A stretch of DNA of 55,153 bases from assembly GCF_937924975.1 (NCBI RefSeq), contig NZ_CALEYG010000043.1, forward strand, positions 1 to 55,153, written 5' to 3'. Shown here in pieces: positions 1-8,294 of the stretch (position 1 is its first letter; every line of letters begins with the position of its first letter). The notes beneath the pieces are model-generated. The model ran no database searches. It had not been told where the DNA came from and was given only the letters and a program-made list of their open reading frames with translations. The translations under genes and the position numbers were made by a program. The DNA is from an uncultured Stomatobaculum sp. GTDB lineage: Bacteria; Bacillota; Clostridia; Lachnospirales; Lachnospiraceae.

Positions 1-14
1 TCCAGAAGAAAACA

Positions 15-54
15 AACTGGATGCCTCCTGTACAATACAGGATAGCATCCAGTT
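15..54 (-). terminator. Rho-independent terminator after the cysteine-rich gene
   Basis: A 10-bp perfect outer stem (AACTGGATGC with GCATCCAGTT) encloses an inner CCTGT/ACAGG stem with a 5-nt loop. On the minus strand it is followed by a T-rich run (TTTGTTTTCTTCT). It lies 45 bp past the stop at 100, which supports that stop as the true 3' end of the transcript. Confidence 0.8.
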
Positions 55-99
55 GCGGTGCCTAACGATAGTCAATGTGTCCAGAATTCTGGGTACATA

Positions 100-1278
100 T
101 CAAATGGCATGCATTTGCTGCGCGGGAAGTGCGAAACGCGGAAGCACATCCATCAATAATTTTTGTTCCGCATCGTCACGCAATTGGAACTCTCTGCGCA
201 GTCTTTTCAATTCATCTGCTGGGAATACATGTTCGAAAACCTCATCCCGTTTTCCCATCAAAAGCTCGCAGACCTGATTGCGAAAACGTTTCATTTCAAC
301 TTCATCTCCGAGCCTCAAATAATCAGCCTCGATTCCGCCGAGTTCCAGATTTTCCAGAACAGACGCAAACCCGGGATAGGGGCCGCGTGCGGTCCATAGT
401 TCATTTAAGATGTTGCCCAGCCATTTTCTGCGCACACTCCAATTTTCCGTATCGTCACCCAGTGCAATCAGTACATCCACCGCACTCAATAATTGATTCA
501 CAATCTCGATGGCATCGTCATTCTCTATCTCACGAGAGACAAATTGAAACGGTGCTTTATGCTGCGGTTGAATGACCAATTGATTCAGGACTTCTTCTCG
601 ATCCATGTACTCCCAAAACGGAATACAAAAGCCCTCCTCCGGATAATTGGATGTAATCGGTTTTTGCCATATCATTCCACCGGCGTATTTCTCCGATATT
701 GCTTTCGACACCTTCGGATAGTATTGAAAATCTCCAATCTCTTTGAGACGAGAAACCCCCACCACGACATAATTGTTTTCTTCATTCTCAGAAAAAGGAT
801 TGCTAAATCCCGCGTAGTAAAAAACAAGAGACTTTCCCGCCTCAAACTGCGAAAAATATGCCTTAGCCTTCTCCGCGCGCTCGTTGTTATCATATTTGTA
901 AGAGGCACTCGTCTTGTTCAATACCGCATCGCTGTACATAGCTTCATAGCACCAAGTACATGCTGTAGCCGGTGGCAAGGTAATGCAGGCAGAACCTGCA
1001 TCTTCCTCTTTCCACCACTTCGGCGGTTCAATTTGAATCTGAATCGGGTCCTTTCCGAATGCATTGACACTGCAACCACAACTTGCTTTACACGGATGGA
1101 GCGAAAACGACTCCCCGGCATGTTCTGTCTCAAAATCCAAGTCTCGGTTCTCGGCAATATTAGTTCCCGGATACGAATACTGCCCCACACAATAAGTATT
1201 CTCGCACGGACTGTCGCAAATATGTCCGTTCCAGCCTTTACTATGCCACGCAAGGCGCAAGCTCATATGAATTGCCAT
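100..1278 (-). CDS. Cysteine-rich protein of unknown function (392 aa)
   Basis: I do not recognise a characterised family with certainty. The chosen start (MAIHMSLRLAWHSKGWNG) has GGAGGAGG a few bases upstream. The N-terminal 70 residues contain Cys at about 21, 25, 30, 63, 67 and 69, plus a CTWCYEAMY motif near 107-115, a pattern that could bind a metal or an Fe-S cluster. The middle and C-terminal parts are mixed alpha/beta and soluble, with no signal peptide or membrane segment. It vaguely recalls the N-terminal region of large helicase-like proteins of mobile islands, but no Walker motif is present here, so it could be a stand-alone or truncated version. Its base composition is clearly more AT-rich than its neighbours, suggesting acquisition by transfer. 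It is last in a possible minus-strand transcript with the next two genes. Confidence 0.75.
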   Translation of the reverse strand: MAIHMSLRLAWHSKGWNGHICDSPCENTYCVGQYSYPGTNIAENRDLDFETEHAGESFSLHPCKASCGCSVNAFGKDPIQIQIEPPKWWKEEDAGSACITLPPATACTWCYEAMYSDAVLNKTSASYKYDNNERAEKAKAYFSQFEAGKSLVFYYAGFSNPFSENEENNYVVVGVSRLKEIGDFQYYPKVSKAISEKYAGGMIWQKPITSNYPEEGFCIPFWEYMDREEVLNQLVIQPQHKAPFQFVSREIENDDAIEIVNQLLSAVDVLIALGDDTENWSVRRKWLGNILNELWTARGPYPGFASVLENLELGGIEADYLRLGDEVEMKRFRNQVCELLMGKRDEVFEHVFPADELKRLRREFQLRDDAEQKLLMDVLPRFALPAQQMHAI

Positions 1279-1335
1279 TTCACCCTCCTCCGTGCAAGCA
1301 GACAAAGTCTCTGCTCTCTGCGCAAAAAATCTTGT

Positions 1336-2337
1336 TTATTCATCCCGCTCCGTAACGGTCATATCGCTCTCGGAGGTCTTTCTGGAATCCGCCACTGCCT
1401 CTTCGAGCGTGTCGTAGCCGCTCGCCGTGTCGTCGTTCGTGGTGCTGCCGAGGTATACGGAGTGCCCCGTCGCCATATAGGTGCTGTAGTCAAAGCTTGT
1501 GTTATTGCCGCTCCGGAACAGCACATTCCGGTAGCGCGTGCACTGGTACACGGTCTTCTCCTTGCCGTCAGGACCGCGGTAAGTCATTTCAAAGATGTCG
1601 CTCAGCACATTCTTATTTCCCTTTGAGAGCAACACCAGTTTCACCGGCTTCGCCGAGAGTTCCTCGCTCCGCTTGATGCCCGAGATGCTGTTCGGAAAAT
1701 AGGTCTTTCGAATGGCTGCAAGGCTCGTGCTGTGCAGCATCTCGAGTTTTGTGCTGTCCAGCGTATTGAGGTCGCTTAAATAACTATCCAGCCCCGTGAC
1801 AGTGTACTTTTCCACGCTCTTTGTGAGCCGGTAACGATCGCTCGTTGCCTGCACGGTCACCGTATCGCCGTTTGAAAGGCGTTCTCTCGGCTCTACCTGA
1901 TAGCCGAGATAATATTCGTTCACGGAAGCCGGGTAGTTGCCGCGCTTTAATTCCGCCTTACCCTCGCCGCTCACACCGGAAAATTCGACCGTGACATAGG
2001 GGAAGGGATCCACGCGCTGCTTCTTGGCTTCGCCGTACAGACCGGCCCCCAGAACCAAGCCGACAAATATACTGATTCCGATCAGACGATGCTTCCACTT
2101 CCGGAAGCTCTTCCGTCTCTCCTCGGCCGCCTCGGCCTCTGCTTCGGCGCGAAGTTTTCCTCTGGTCTCGCCGTAGGAGCGCTCCTCGGCTTCCTTTGCG
2201 GTCAGCTTGCCGTTTTCCATTGCAAAATAGAGTTTCTTCCGGCAATAGGGACAAACCGCCATCTTCTGGTCTTCGGAAATCTGCATCTCTGCGCCGCAAC
2301 TCGGGCAAGTCAAATCGATCTTCCGGACTTCTGCCAT
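1336..2337 (-). CDS. Zinc-ribbon, single-pass membrane protein (333 aa)
   Basis: The start at MAEVRKIDLTCPSCG is preceded by GGGAGGAGAAAG. An N-terminal zinc ribbon has two CxxC pairs (Cys 11/14 and 29/32), in the style of the double-CxxC ribbons of many Firmicutes stress or sensor proteins. It is followed by an acidic Ala/Glu-rich helix (about 45-78) and one hydrophobic segment (about 85-102). The remaining 230 residues are predicted to be outside the membrane and have no motif I recognise; two repeated beta-rich portions are possible. The ribbon faces the cytoplasm if the positive-inside rule holds (RKSFRKWKHR precedes the segment). It lies between a NimA-like gene and the cysteine-rich gene on the same strand, with an 88-bp gap upstream. 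Function unknown. Confidence 0.8.
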   Translation of the reverse strand: MAEVRKIDLTCPSCGAEMQISEDQKMAVCPYCRKKLYFAMENGKLTAKEAEERSYGETRGKLRAEAEAEAAEERRKSFRKWKHRLIGISIFVGLVLGAGLYGEAKKQRVDPFPYVTVEFSGVSGEGKAELKRGNYPASVNEYYLGYQVEPRERLSNGDTVTVQATSDRYRLTKSVEKYTVTGLDSYLSDLNTLDSTKLEMLHSTSLAAIRKTYFPNSISGIKRSEELSAKPVKLVLLSKGNKNVLSDIFEMTYRGPDGKEKTVYQCTRYRNVLFRSGNNTSFDYSTYMATGHSVYLGSTTNDDTASGYDTLEEAVADSRKTSESDMTVTERDE

Positions 2338-2425
2338 TTTGTTCTTTCTCCTCCCGCTGTCGCGCTGTATAACACAGTCTTCTTGTGTATTGCTGGCTCG
2401 CTGCCTGCAGCTGTCCTGACTGTCT

Positions 2426-2902
2426 TTACTTCTTCTTTCTCTCCTTGACGCTGTAGCTCTCTGCGTCAAAGCGGAACACTGTGACGCCCGCCGCCTGTTG
2501 CGCTGTGATTTCGAAGTCTCTGCCGGTCTGCGCCCGCATGAGGAGCTTTAGACCCGCAATCTTCTCTTCGGGATCCTCGACCACCGTGACCTCGCCGCGC
2601 GCCATGAGGCTCGCATAATTTGCGCCGTAGACACAGGCGACATCGCCCTCCCCCGTCGTCTCGACCTCGCAGTCGAGCTCGACAAACGCGTGGGGATTTG
2701 CCACCGCGAGCGCGAGCTTTTTCCCTTCCTTTGCGCCGTGCATGTAGAAGCGGAGCACATCGCCCGCGTAAACATAGCCGTAGTGCAGGGGAACGATGTA
2801 GGGATAGTCCCCGTCCGTAAGCCCGAGGCGCAGCACCTTCGCGACCTCCAGAATACGCTGAATCTCTGCCCTGTCCCGTACCTCTCTGTCGTTTCGCCGC
2901 AT
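2426..2902 (-). CDS. Pyridoxamine 5'-phosphate oxidase-fold flavoprotein, NimA-like (158 aa)
   Basis: The sequence shows the split-barrel FMN-binding pattern of the NimA/PNPOx-like family: MRRNDREV start, a PYIVPLHYGYV strand pair, FYMHGAKEGKK and a C-terminal VTVFRF strand. Length (158 aa) is normal for the family. Members bind FMN; some reduce 5-nitroimidazoles to amines, but most are general flavoproteins of unknown substrate, so a resistance role should not be assumed. The start has AGGAGGAAG 3 nt upstream. The upstream interval holds the terminator of the symporter gene, so this gene probably starts its own transcript, which may run on into the two genes downstream. Confidence 0.88.
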   Translation of the reverse strand: MRRNDREVRDRAEIQRILEVAKVLRLGLTDGDYPYIVPLHYGYVYAGDVLRFYMHGAKEGKKLALAVANPHAFVELDCEVETTGEGDVACVYGANYASLMARGEVTVVEDPEEKIAGLKLLMRAQTGRDFEITAQQAAGVTVFRFDAESYSVKERKKK

Positions 2903-2938
2903 ATCTTCCTCCTCGCCGTTTTGTCCAGTATAACATAA

Positions 2939-2978
2939 AAAAGACCACAGCCTCCTGAAAAGCTGCGGTCTTTACCGG
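2939..2978 (-). terminator. Rho-independent terminator after the NSS symporter gene
   Basis: AAAGACCGCAGC and GCTGTGGTCTTT form a stem with a short loop (TTTTCAGGAG). On the minus strand it is followed by TTTTTTATG. It sits just past the symporter stop at 2995. Confidence 0.85.
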
Positions 2979-2994
2979 TTTATTTCGCTTTTGT

Positions 2995-4350
2995 TTAGGT
3001 AAAAAGTCCCTGGAACAGAATGATCAGCACTAGGATCGGCAGTCCGAACCGGAAATAATATTTCAACGCGCGCGGTAGTTTGATGCCCTTGCCATCATTT
3101 GCCTCCGCGAGGTAGTGATCAAAGCCCCAGCCCCACTTGGTCGTGCAGAACAGAAGAAAAATCAGGGAGCCGAGCGGCAGCAGCAGATTCGAGACAATAA
3201 AGTCCTCGCTGTCCAGCACATCTTTGCCGCCGATCAGATGCACATGGCTCCAGACATTGTAGCCGAGCACGCAGGGAACGCTCGCAATCAGAATGAAGCT
3301 GCAGCAGACCAGCGCTGCCTTTTTCCGGCTCCAGTGAAGCGAGTCCATCAGATTCGCCATCAGGTTTTCAAACACCGCGATGACCGTCGAGAAACTCGCA
3401 AAGGTCATGAAGAGGAAAAAGAGTGCGCCCCAGAGCCGTCCCAGACTCATGTGCAAAAAGACGCGCGGCAGGGTGATGAAAATGAGCGACGGCCCCGCAT
3501 CCGGCTGCACACCGTAGCTGAAGCAGGCCGGGAAGATGATGAGGCCGCTTAAGAGCGCCACAAAGGTGTCGAGCACACAAATCCAGGCTGCCTCGCCGGC
3601 AAGTGTTTTCTCCCGGTCCATGTAGGAGCCGAAAATCTCCATGGCGCCGACGCCGAGGCTCAGCGTAAAGAAGGACTGGTTCATGGCCGCCGTGATGACC
3701 TTGCCGAAGCCCTGCGCCTTGGCTCTGCCGAGATCCGGTAGCAGGTAGAATCTGACGCCCTCCATCGCACCCGGGAGCACCAGACTGTGCACGCCGAGCA
3801 GGAGGATGAGCCCAAGGAGCCCCGCCATCATGACCTTCGTGATGCGCTCCAAGCCCTTCTGCAGGCCGAACGAACAAATCAGGAAGCCGAGCACCACGGT
3901 GAGCACCATGTAAAAGCCCATCTCACCCGGATTTCCGAGCATATTTGTGAAGACCTGATCCACCGCCTCGCCGCTCACCTTCGCAAAGTCGCCGCGGAGG
4001 AACTTCACAAAATACGAGACCATCCAGCCGGAGACGGTCGTGTAGTACATCATGAGAAGCGCACAGCCGATTAAGCAGACCCAGCCGTGCAGGTGCCAAA
4101 AACTCCCCTTCGGCTCCAGTGCCTTATAGGCGCCGACCGCGCTCTTCCTGCCCGCGCGCCCCACCGAAAATTCCATGGTGAGCACCGGGATTCCCATAAT
4201 GACCAGAAAGAGCAGATAAAAGAGCACAAAGAGGCCGCCCCCGTTTGCCCCTGTCACATAGGGAAACTTCCAGACGTTTCCGATTCCGATCGCGCAGCCC
4301 GCGCTCACCAGAATAAATCCCAATCGGGACCCAAAACTTTCTCGCTTCAT
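2995..4350 (-). CDS. Sodium:neurotransmitter symporter (NSS/SNF) family transporter (451 aa)
   Basis: The N-terminus MKRESFGSRLGFILVSAGCAIGIGNVW is the TM1 signature of the LeuT-like NSS family: the unwound GxAxGxGNVWRFPY region appears here as CAIGIGNVWKFPY and forms the Na+ and substrate site. About 11 hydrophobic segments follow, ending with a short cytoplasmic tail, close to the 11-12 TM of bacterial members such as Tyt1 and MhsT. Members import amino acids (tyrosine, tryptophan, leucine and others) with sodium, consistent with an amino-acid-fermenting host. The start at MKRESF is set by GGGGGAG 8 nt upstream. It is monocistronic, with its own terminator downstream. Confidence 0.93.
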   Translation of the reverse strand: MKRESFGSRLGFILVSAGCAIGIGNVWKFPYVTGANGGGLFVLFYLLFLVIMGIPVLTMEFSVGRAGRKSAVGAYKALEPKGSFWHLHGWVCLIGCALLMMYYTTVSGWMVSYFVKFLRGDFAKVSGEAVDQVFTNMLGNPGEMGFYMVLTVVLGFLICSFGLQKGLERITKVMMAGLLGLILLLGVHSLVLPGAMEGVRFYLLPDLGRAKAQGFGKVITAAMNQSFFTLSLGVGAMEIFGSYMDREKTLAGEAAWICVLDTFVALLSGLIIFPACFSYGVQPDAGPSLIFITLPRVFLHMSLGRLWGALFFLFMTFASFSTVIAVFENLMANLMDSLHWSRKKAALVCCSFILIASVPCVLGYNVWSHVHLIGGKDVLDSEDFIVSNLLLPLGSLIFLLFCTTKWGWGFDHYLAEANDGKGIKLPRALKYYFRFGLPILVLIILFQGLFT

Positions 4351-4440
4351 GAATCCAACTCCCCCGTCTAACAAGCAATATCAGAAAAACGGGTTATAGT
4401 TTAACACATAGAAGCGATAAAGTCACCCTGTCCCCGCTTC

Positions 4441-4531
4441 GTCGGTTCTTCTCCCTGTAATTCCGCGCACAAGGCGCATACAGTCGCCGCGCTTTCTCCG
4501 GATGCAGGCTGTGGCGAGGGGCGCCGGGCAG
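4441..4531 (-). pseudogene. Decayed copy of the 3' end of the adjacent unknown gene
   Basis: This stretch aligns with 4604-4697, the 3' end of the gene at 4583-5053. Translated on the minus strand it reads CPAPLATACIRRKRGDCMR, against CPVTLATACIQRKRGDYMR in the intact gene. The match ends abruptly after the GGGCAG at 4531, and no start or full reading frame exists. It is a tandem partial duplication or what remains of a lost paralogue. Confidence 0.8.
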
Positions 4532-4582
4532 CGTTCAAACGGATTCTTTCCCTTGGCATACTGCCCGGACGCGCGCTTACGG

Positions 4583-5053
4583 TCAGTGCTTCCCGCCCTT
4601 GCGTTGCTGATTCTCCTCGATATAATTCCCGAGCACCCAGCGCATATAATCGCCGCGTTTTCTCTGGATGCAGGCTGTGGCCAGGGTCACCGGGCAGATG
4701 TAATACGGTCCCGTTCTCGTGTCATAGATCAGGGACGGGAGCTTATAGTAAACGTTTTTCGGCTGATCCAGTATCATGTACCAGGTCCCGCCGAGTTGCC
4801 GCCGGTACACCTCTCCCACATAAATGCCGCAGAGATCCGCCAGGCGGTAATCGTGCCCATAGGGCTCCTTGTCCTCGACCAGATCCATGCTCTTTTCATA
4901 CTTGCCGAGCAGCCAGTGTTCGAGCGCATCCAGACTTTCCGGAGAGTAGTCGAGCGCAAGTCCCTGTTCCCTTGCAAACTCGCCGGTAAAGTAATCCATT
5001 TTATCTGAAAGAAAGAAAATCCAGTCATCAAAATTGTCTTTTGTGTACGGCAT
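4583..5053 (-). CDS. Unknown soluble protein (156 aa)
   Basis: I do not recognise this family. It is a small acidic, aromatic-rich protein (MPYTKDNFDDWIFFLSDKMDYF) with no signal peptide or membrane segment and a basic C-terminal end (CIQRKRGDYMRW, then KGGKH). GGAGG lies 7 nt upstream of the start. It is monocistronic, between the butyrate operon terminator and the symporter. A degraded copy of its last 30 codons lies immediately downstream, so the locus once held two copies. Small duplicated genes with decaying neighbours are typical of immunity-like or adaptive families, but nothing in the sequence proves that. Confidence 0.78.
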   Translation of the reverse strand: MPYTKDNFDDWIFFLSDKMDYFTGEFAREQGLALDYSPESLDALEHWLLGKYEKSMDLVEDKEPYGHDYRLADLCGIYVGEVYRRQLGGTWYMILDQPKNVYYKLPSLIYDTRTGPYYICPVTLATACIQRKRGDYMRWVLGNYIEENQQRKGGKH

Positions 5054-5093
5054 CCGCCATCCTCCCGCTCTCTTTGCAAAGACAGCGATACAA

Positions 5094-5131
5094 CAAAGAG
5101 ACCCCCGGCAAGCGCCGGAAGTCTCTTCTTC
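5094..5131 (-). terminator. Rho-independent terminator of the butyrate operon
   Basis: On the minus strand AAGAGACTTCCGGCGC and its partner GCCGGGGGTCTCTTT form a long stem with a small loop, followed by a short T-containing tail. It lies 28 bp past the etfA stop. Confidence 0.8.
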
Positions 5132-5158
5132 GTCAGGTCACAGTGTTTTTAGCAGCAC

Positions 5159-6214
5159 TTACTGCTTCTTCGTCGCCAGATAGTTGGCAATCTGCTTCGT
5201 GAGCGCCGGGACAATCTGGTTCAGATCGCCGACAATGCCGATGTCCGCGACATCGAAAATCGGCGCATCCTCATCCTTGTTGATGGCGATGATGAGGTCG
5301 GAGTCCTCCATACCGGCAAGGTGCTGGATTGCACCGGAAATGCCGATTGCGAAGTAGAGCTGCGGGCGAACTGTCTTACCGGTCTGACCGACCTGGAGCG
5401 CCTGCGGCTTCCAGCCTGCGTCAACCACCGCACGGGAGCAGGAAACCTCTCCGCCGAGAACCTCTGCGAGCTCATCGAGAATCTTGAAGTTCTCTGCGCT
5501 GCCGACACCGCGGCCGCCGGAGACCAGAATCTTCGCGTTCATGATGTCGACCGTATCGCTGATCTTCTTCACGACCTCGAGAATCTCGACATAACGCTTG
5601 TTCGGCGTAAAGCCCGGGTTGAACTCCACGAGCTCAAACTTTCTGCCGTCTTCCTTGGCTCTCTTCTGCATGACACCCGGGCGAACCGTTGCCATCTGCG
5701 GGCGGTTGTTCGGGCAGGCAATCGTCGCAATCGTGTTGCCGCCGAATGCCGGACGCGTCATGAGCAGCTGGTTGTGCTTCTGGGTATCTTCCTTCCCGGC
5801 CGGAACAGTCAGCGGGAAGTCGCCAATCTCGAGCTTCGTGCAGTCTGCCGTGAGGCCGGTTGCAACGCGCGCCGAGGTGCTCGGGCCGAGATCGCGACCG
5901 ATCGGGGTTGCGCCGATCAGGACAATCTCCGGCTTGTATTTGTTGATGACTTCCGCGAGCGCGTGCGTGTACGGCTCGGTTCTGTACTCCTTGAGCTCCG
6001 GATCATCGACCAGAATCACACGGTCCGCGCCGTAAGCGCCGAGCTTCTCGGCCTCGCCCTTCACGCCGGAACCGATCAGCACTGCCGTGACATCGGTCTT
6101 CAGTGCCTCTGCGAGGTTCTTTGCCTCACCGATCAACTCGTATGCAATGTTGCTGACTTTGCCGTCTACCTGCTCGGCAAAGATATATACGCCCTTGTAC
6201 TCTTCTAAGTTCAT
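5159..6214 (-). CDS. etfA: Electron transfer flavoprotein, alpha subunit (351 aa)
   Basis: EtfA pairs with EtfB and passes electrons to or from butyryl-CoA dehydrogenase. The N-terminal alpha/beta domain (about 1-190) is followed by the FAD domain, with LVSGGRGVGSAENF, the SRAVVDAGW strand, QVGQTGKTVRPQLYFAIGIS and the C-terminal AINKDEDAPIFDVADIG and VGDLNQIVPAL. All FAD-contact segments are intact. In clostridial Bcd-Etf complexes NADH oxidation is bifurcated to crotonyl-CoA and ferredoxin; the cluster context supports that role. ATG at 6214 is preferred (AGAGG 8 nt upstream); a GTG at 6223 is possible. It is the last gene of the operon, 24 bp behind etfB. Confidence 0.97.
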   Translation of the reverse strand: MNLEEYKGVYIFAEQVDGKVSNIAYELIGEAKNLAEALKTDVTAVLIGSGVKGEAEKLGAYGADRVILVDDPELKEYRTEPYTHALAEVINKYKPEIVLIGATPIGRDLGPSTSARVATGLTADCTKLEIGDFPLTVPAGKEDTQKHNQLLMTRPAFGGNTIATIACPNNRPQMATVRPGVMQKRAKEDGRKFELVEFNPGFTPNKRYVEILEVVKKISDTVDIMNAKILVSGGRGVGSAENFKILDELAEVLGGEVSCSRAVVDAGWKPQALQVGQTGKTVRPQLYFAIGISGAIQHLAGMEDSDLIIAINKDEDAPIFDVADIGIVGDLNQIVPALTKQIANYLATKKQ

Positions 6215-6238
6215 TGCCTTCACCTCTCTCCCGCTCTA

Positions 6239-7021
6239 TTAGATGACGTGTCTCTCGACCAGCTGATCCATCAGGTACTTCACGGACTCCTGTGCGTCCA
6301 GATTCACCTTGACGCCCTTGCCCTTCTTGACCTTATCGGAAGCTCTCGCAATCTTGGTCGGGGAGCCCGCAAGACCCATGTCCTTGTCCTCCAGGGTCGG
6401 CAGATCCTTTCTGCCCCAAGTCGTCACGTCCTGATCGAACGCGTCAAAGAGACGACCGACCGTCATGTAGCGCGGCGGATTCAGCTCTGCGAGTGCCGTG
6501 CACAGGCAGGGAAGCTTCACCTTCAGCACATGGTATCTGTCTTCAAACTGACGCTGCACAATCGCATAGTCGCCGTCAATCTTCAGGTCCTGCGTATAGG
6601 AGACAACCGGGAGACCCAGGTGCTCCGCAATCTGCGGGCCGACCTGTGCGGTATCGCCGTCGATTGCCTGGCGGCCGGTGATGATGAGATCATACTCAAG
6701 GTTTCTGAGCGCTGCGGCAATCGTGCTCGAGGTAGCCCAGGTATCTGCGCCGCCGAGCACGCGGTCGGTGACCAGAATCATCTTGTCCGCGCCCATCGCA
6801 TATGCCTCGCGCAGCATATCGGTCGCCTTCGGAAGTCCCATCGTGAGCACAGTGACCTCTGCGCCGAGCTCATCCTTTAAGCGGAGAGCCGCCTCAAGTC
6901 CTGCCTTGTCATCCGGGTTCATGATAGCGAGCATGGCAGCTCTGTTCAGCGTTCCGTCCGGGTTGAATGCAACGCCGCCCTTGGTGTCCGGAACCTGCTT
7001 AATGCAAACGATAATTTTCAC
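6239..7021 (-). CDS. etfB: Electron transfer flavoprotein, beta subunit (260 aa)
   Basis: This is the partner of EtfA. KIIVCIKQVPDTK at the N-terminus and GRQAIDGDTAQVGPQIAEHL near residues 120-140 are the EtfB family signatures; the latter is the loop that binds FAD in bifurcating Etfs and AMP in simple ones. Length 260 aa is usual. The gene uses a GTG start with AGGAGGGA 8 nt upstream; no better ATG exists. It lies 19 bp after bcd and 24 bp before etfA, with no hairpin on either side, so bcd-etfB-etfA forms one tightly coupled unit for subunits needed in fixed ratio. Confidence 0.97.
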   Translation of the reverse strand: MKIIVCIKQVPDTKGGVAFNPDGTLNRAAMLAIMNPDDKAGLEAALRLKDELGAEVTVLTMGLPKATDMLREAYAMGADKMILVTDRVLGGADTWATSSTIAAALRNLEYDLIITGRQAIDGDTAQVGPQIAEHLGLPVVSYTQDLKIDGDYAIVQRQFEDRYHVLKVKLPCLCTALAELNPPRYMTVGRLFDAFDQDVTTWGRKDLPTLEDKDMGLAGSPTKIARASDKVKKGKGVKVNLDAQESVKYLMDQLVERHVI

Positions 7022-7040
7022 GATCTGTCCCTCCTCTTGA

Positions 7041-8192
7041 TTACTTCAGTAAGCTTGCAGAGATTACCATGCGCTGCACTTCGGACGTGCCCTCGTAAAT
7101 CTCCGTGATCTTCGCGTCGCGCATCATGCGCTCCACATCGTACTCTCTGATATAGCCGTAACCGCCGTGCAGCTGCACGCACTTGGTGGTGACAGACATT
7201 GCCGTGTTTGCCGCGAAGAGCTTTGCCTTTGCAGCCTCGACGCCGTAAGTGGTCTGGGTCTGCTTTGCGACCGCCGCCTTGTAGACAAGGAGCTGCGCCG
7301 CCTCGCAATCCGTCGCCATGTCAGCGAGCTGGAACTGCGTGTTCTGGAAGGCCGCAATGGCTCTGCCGAACTGCTTTCTCTCCTTCACGTAAGCGATCGT
7401 TCTCTCGAGAGCGCCCTCTGCGAGGCCCAGTGCCTGGGAAGCAATACCGATACGGCCGCCGTCCAGCGTGTGCATTGCGACGTGGAAGCCCTTGCCCTTC
7501 TGGCCGAGCATCGCGTCCTTCGGAATGCGGCAATCCTGGAAGATGAGCTCGTAGGTCGCGGAAGCGCGGATACCCATCTTCTTCTCCTTCACGCCGAAGG
7601 TGAAGCCCGGGGTGCCCTTCTCGACGATGAACGCCGAAATCTCCTTCATGCTTCTGCCGTGCTTCTCAACCGTGCCGGTCACTGCGATAATCACATAGAC
7701 ATCGGCATACTTGCCGTTCGTGATGAAGCACTTGGAGCCGTTCAGAACCCACTCGTCGCCGTCCAGCACAGCCTTGGTCTGCTGACCCTGCGCATCGGTA
7801 CCCGCGCCCGGCTCTGTGAGGCCGAAAGCGCCGAGCTTCTTGCCGCTCGCGAGATCCGGCAGATACTTCTGCTTCTGCTCCTCGGTGCCGTAGGTCAGAA
7901 TCGGGTCCATGCAGAGCGAGGTGTGCGCGGAGACGATAACGCCGGTCGTGCCGCAGACCTTCGAGAGCTCCTCGACACACATTGCGTAAGTCAGAACATC
8001 ACATCCCTGGCCGCCGTACTCCTTCGGAATCGGAATACCGAGGAAACCGTAACGCGCCATCTTCTCAACGGTCTCAACGGGGAAGCGCTCCTCCTCGTCA
8101 ATCTCCTGCGCCAGCGGCTTTACTTCGTTTTCCGCGAAGTCTCTGAAGAGCGAGCGCGCCATCTCATGTTTCTTGTCCAGTGCGAAATCCAT
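7041..8192 (-). CDS. bcd: Butyryl-CoA dehydrogenase (383 aa)
   Basis: This acyl-CoA dehydrogenase reduces crotonyl-CoA to butyryl-CoA in complex with EtfAB. It shows FGLTEPGAGTDAQG (FAD and substrate loop), WVLNGSKCFITNG, and the C-terminal LHGGYGYIREYDVERMMRD followed by EIYEGTSEVQR, whose Glu (about residue 367) is the catalytic base of short-chain members. The start at MDFALDKK is set by GGAGGAAGG 3 nt upstream; an ATG 15 bases earlier lacks a ribosome site. The gene follows a large hairpin in the gap after hbd. Confidence 0.97.
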   Translation of the reverse strand: MDFALDKKHEMARSLFRDFAENEVKPLAQEIDEEERFPVETVEKMARYGFLGIPIPKEYGGQGCDVLTYAMCVEELSKVCGTTGVIVSAHTSLCMDPILTYGTEEQKQKYLPDLASGKKLGAFGLTEPGAGTDAQGQQTKAVLDGDEWVLNGSKCFITNGKYADVYVIIAVTGTVEKHGRSMKEISAFIVEKGTPGFTFGVKEKKMGIRASATYELIFQDCRIPKDAMLGQKGKGFHVAMHTLDGGRIGIASQALGLAEGALERTIAYVKERKQFGRAIAAFQNTQFQLADMATDCEAAQLLVYKAAVAKQTQTTYGVEAAKAKLFAANTAMSVTTKCVQLHGGYGYIREYDVERMMRDAKITEIYEGTSEVQRMVISASLLK

Positions 8193-8222
8193 TGATCCTT
8201 CCTCCATGTTAAATAATTAACG

Positions 8223-8278
8223 CACTGGAGCAAATCCAAACGGGAAGGGAAACCCTTACCCGTCGGACTGCTCCGGTG
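8223..8278 (-). promoter_or_regulatory. Large hairpin between hbd and bcd
   Basis: CACTGGAGCA and TGCTCCGGTG pair (one G-U) and enclose a second stem, ACGGG-AAGGG with CCCTT-CCCGT around an AAA loop. The tail toward bcd is AT-rich (TTAATTATTTAAC) but lacks a clean T run, so an mRNA processing or stability element, or a partial terminator, is more likely than full termination. Confidence 0.7.
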
Positions 8279-8294
8279 TAATTACCAGAATCGC

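Noticed and set aside
1..102. The frame of the cysteine-rich gene stays open past its TGA to the window edge, as if the TGA were read through or were selenocysteine.
   Set aside because: A strong terminator hairpin lies in this stretch (15-54), the translated extension has no recognisable pattern, and no SECIS-like stem follows the TGA directly.
2426..2902. Calling the NimA-like gene an antibiotic resistance gene.
   Set aside because: The family is broad and most members have no shown nitroimidazole activity; no further evidence is present.
5321..6208. Long plus-strand open frames opposite etfA, and similar ones opposite bcd, hbd, thl, SufBDS, cstA and hutU.
   Set aside because: They lack ribosome sites, have strongly skewed Arg/Leu/Ala composition and are explained by GC-rich codon use of the real genes.
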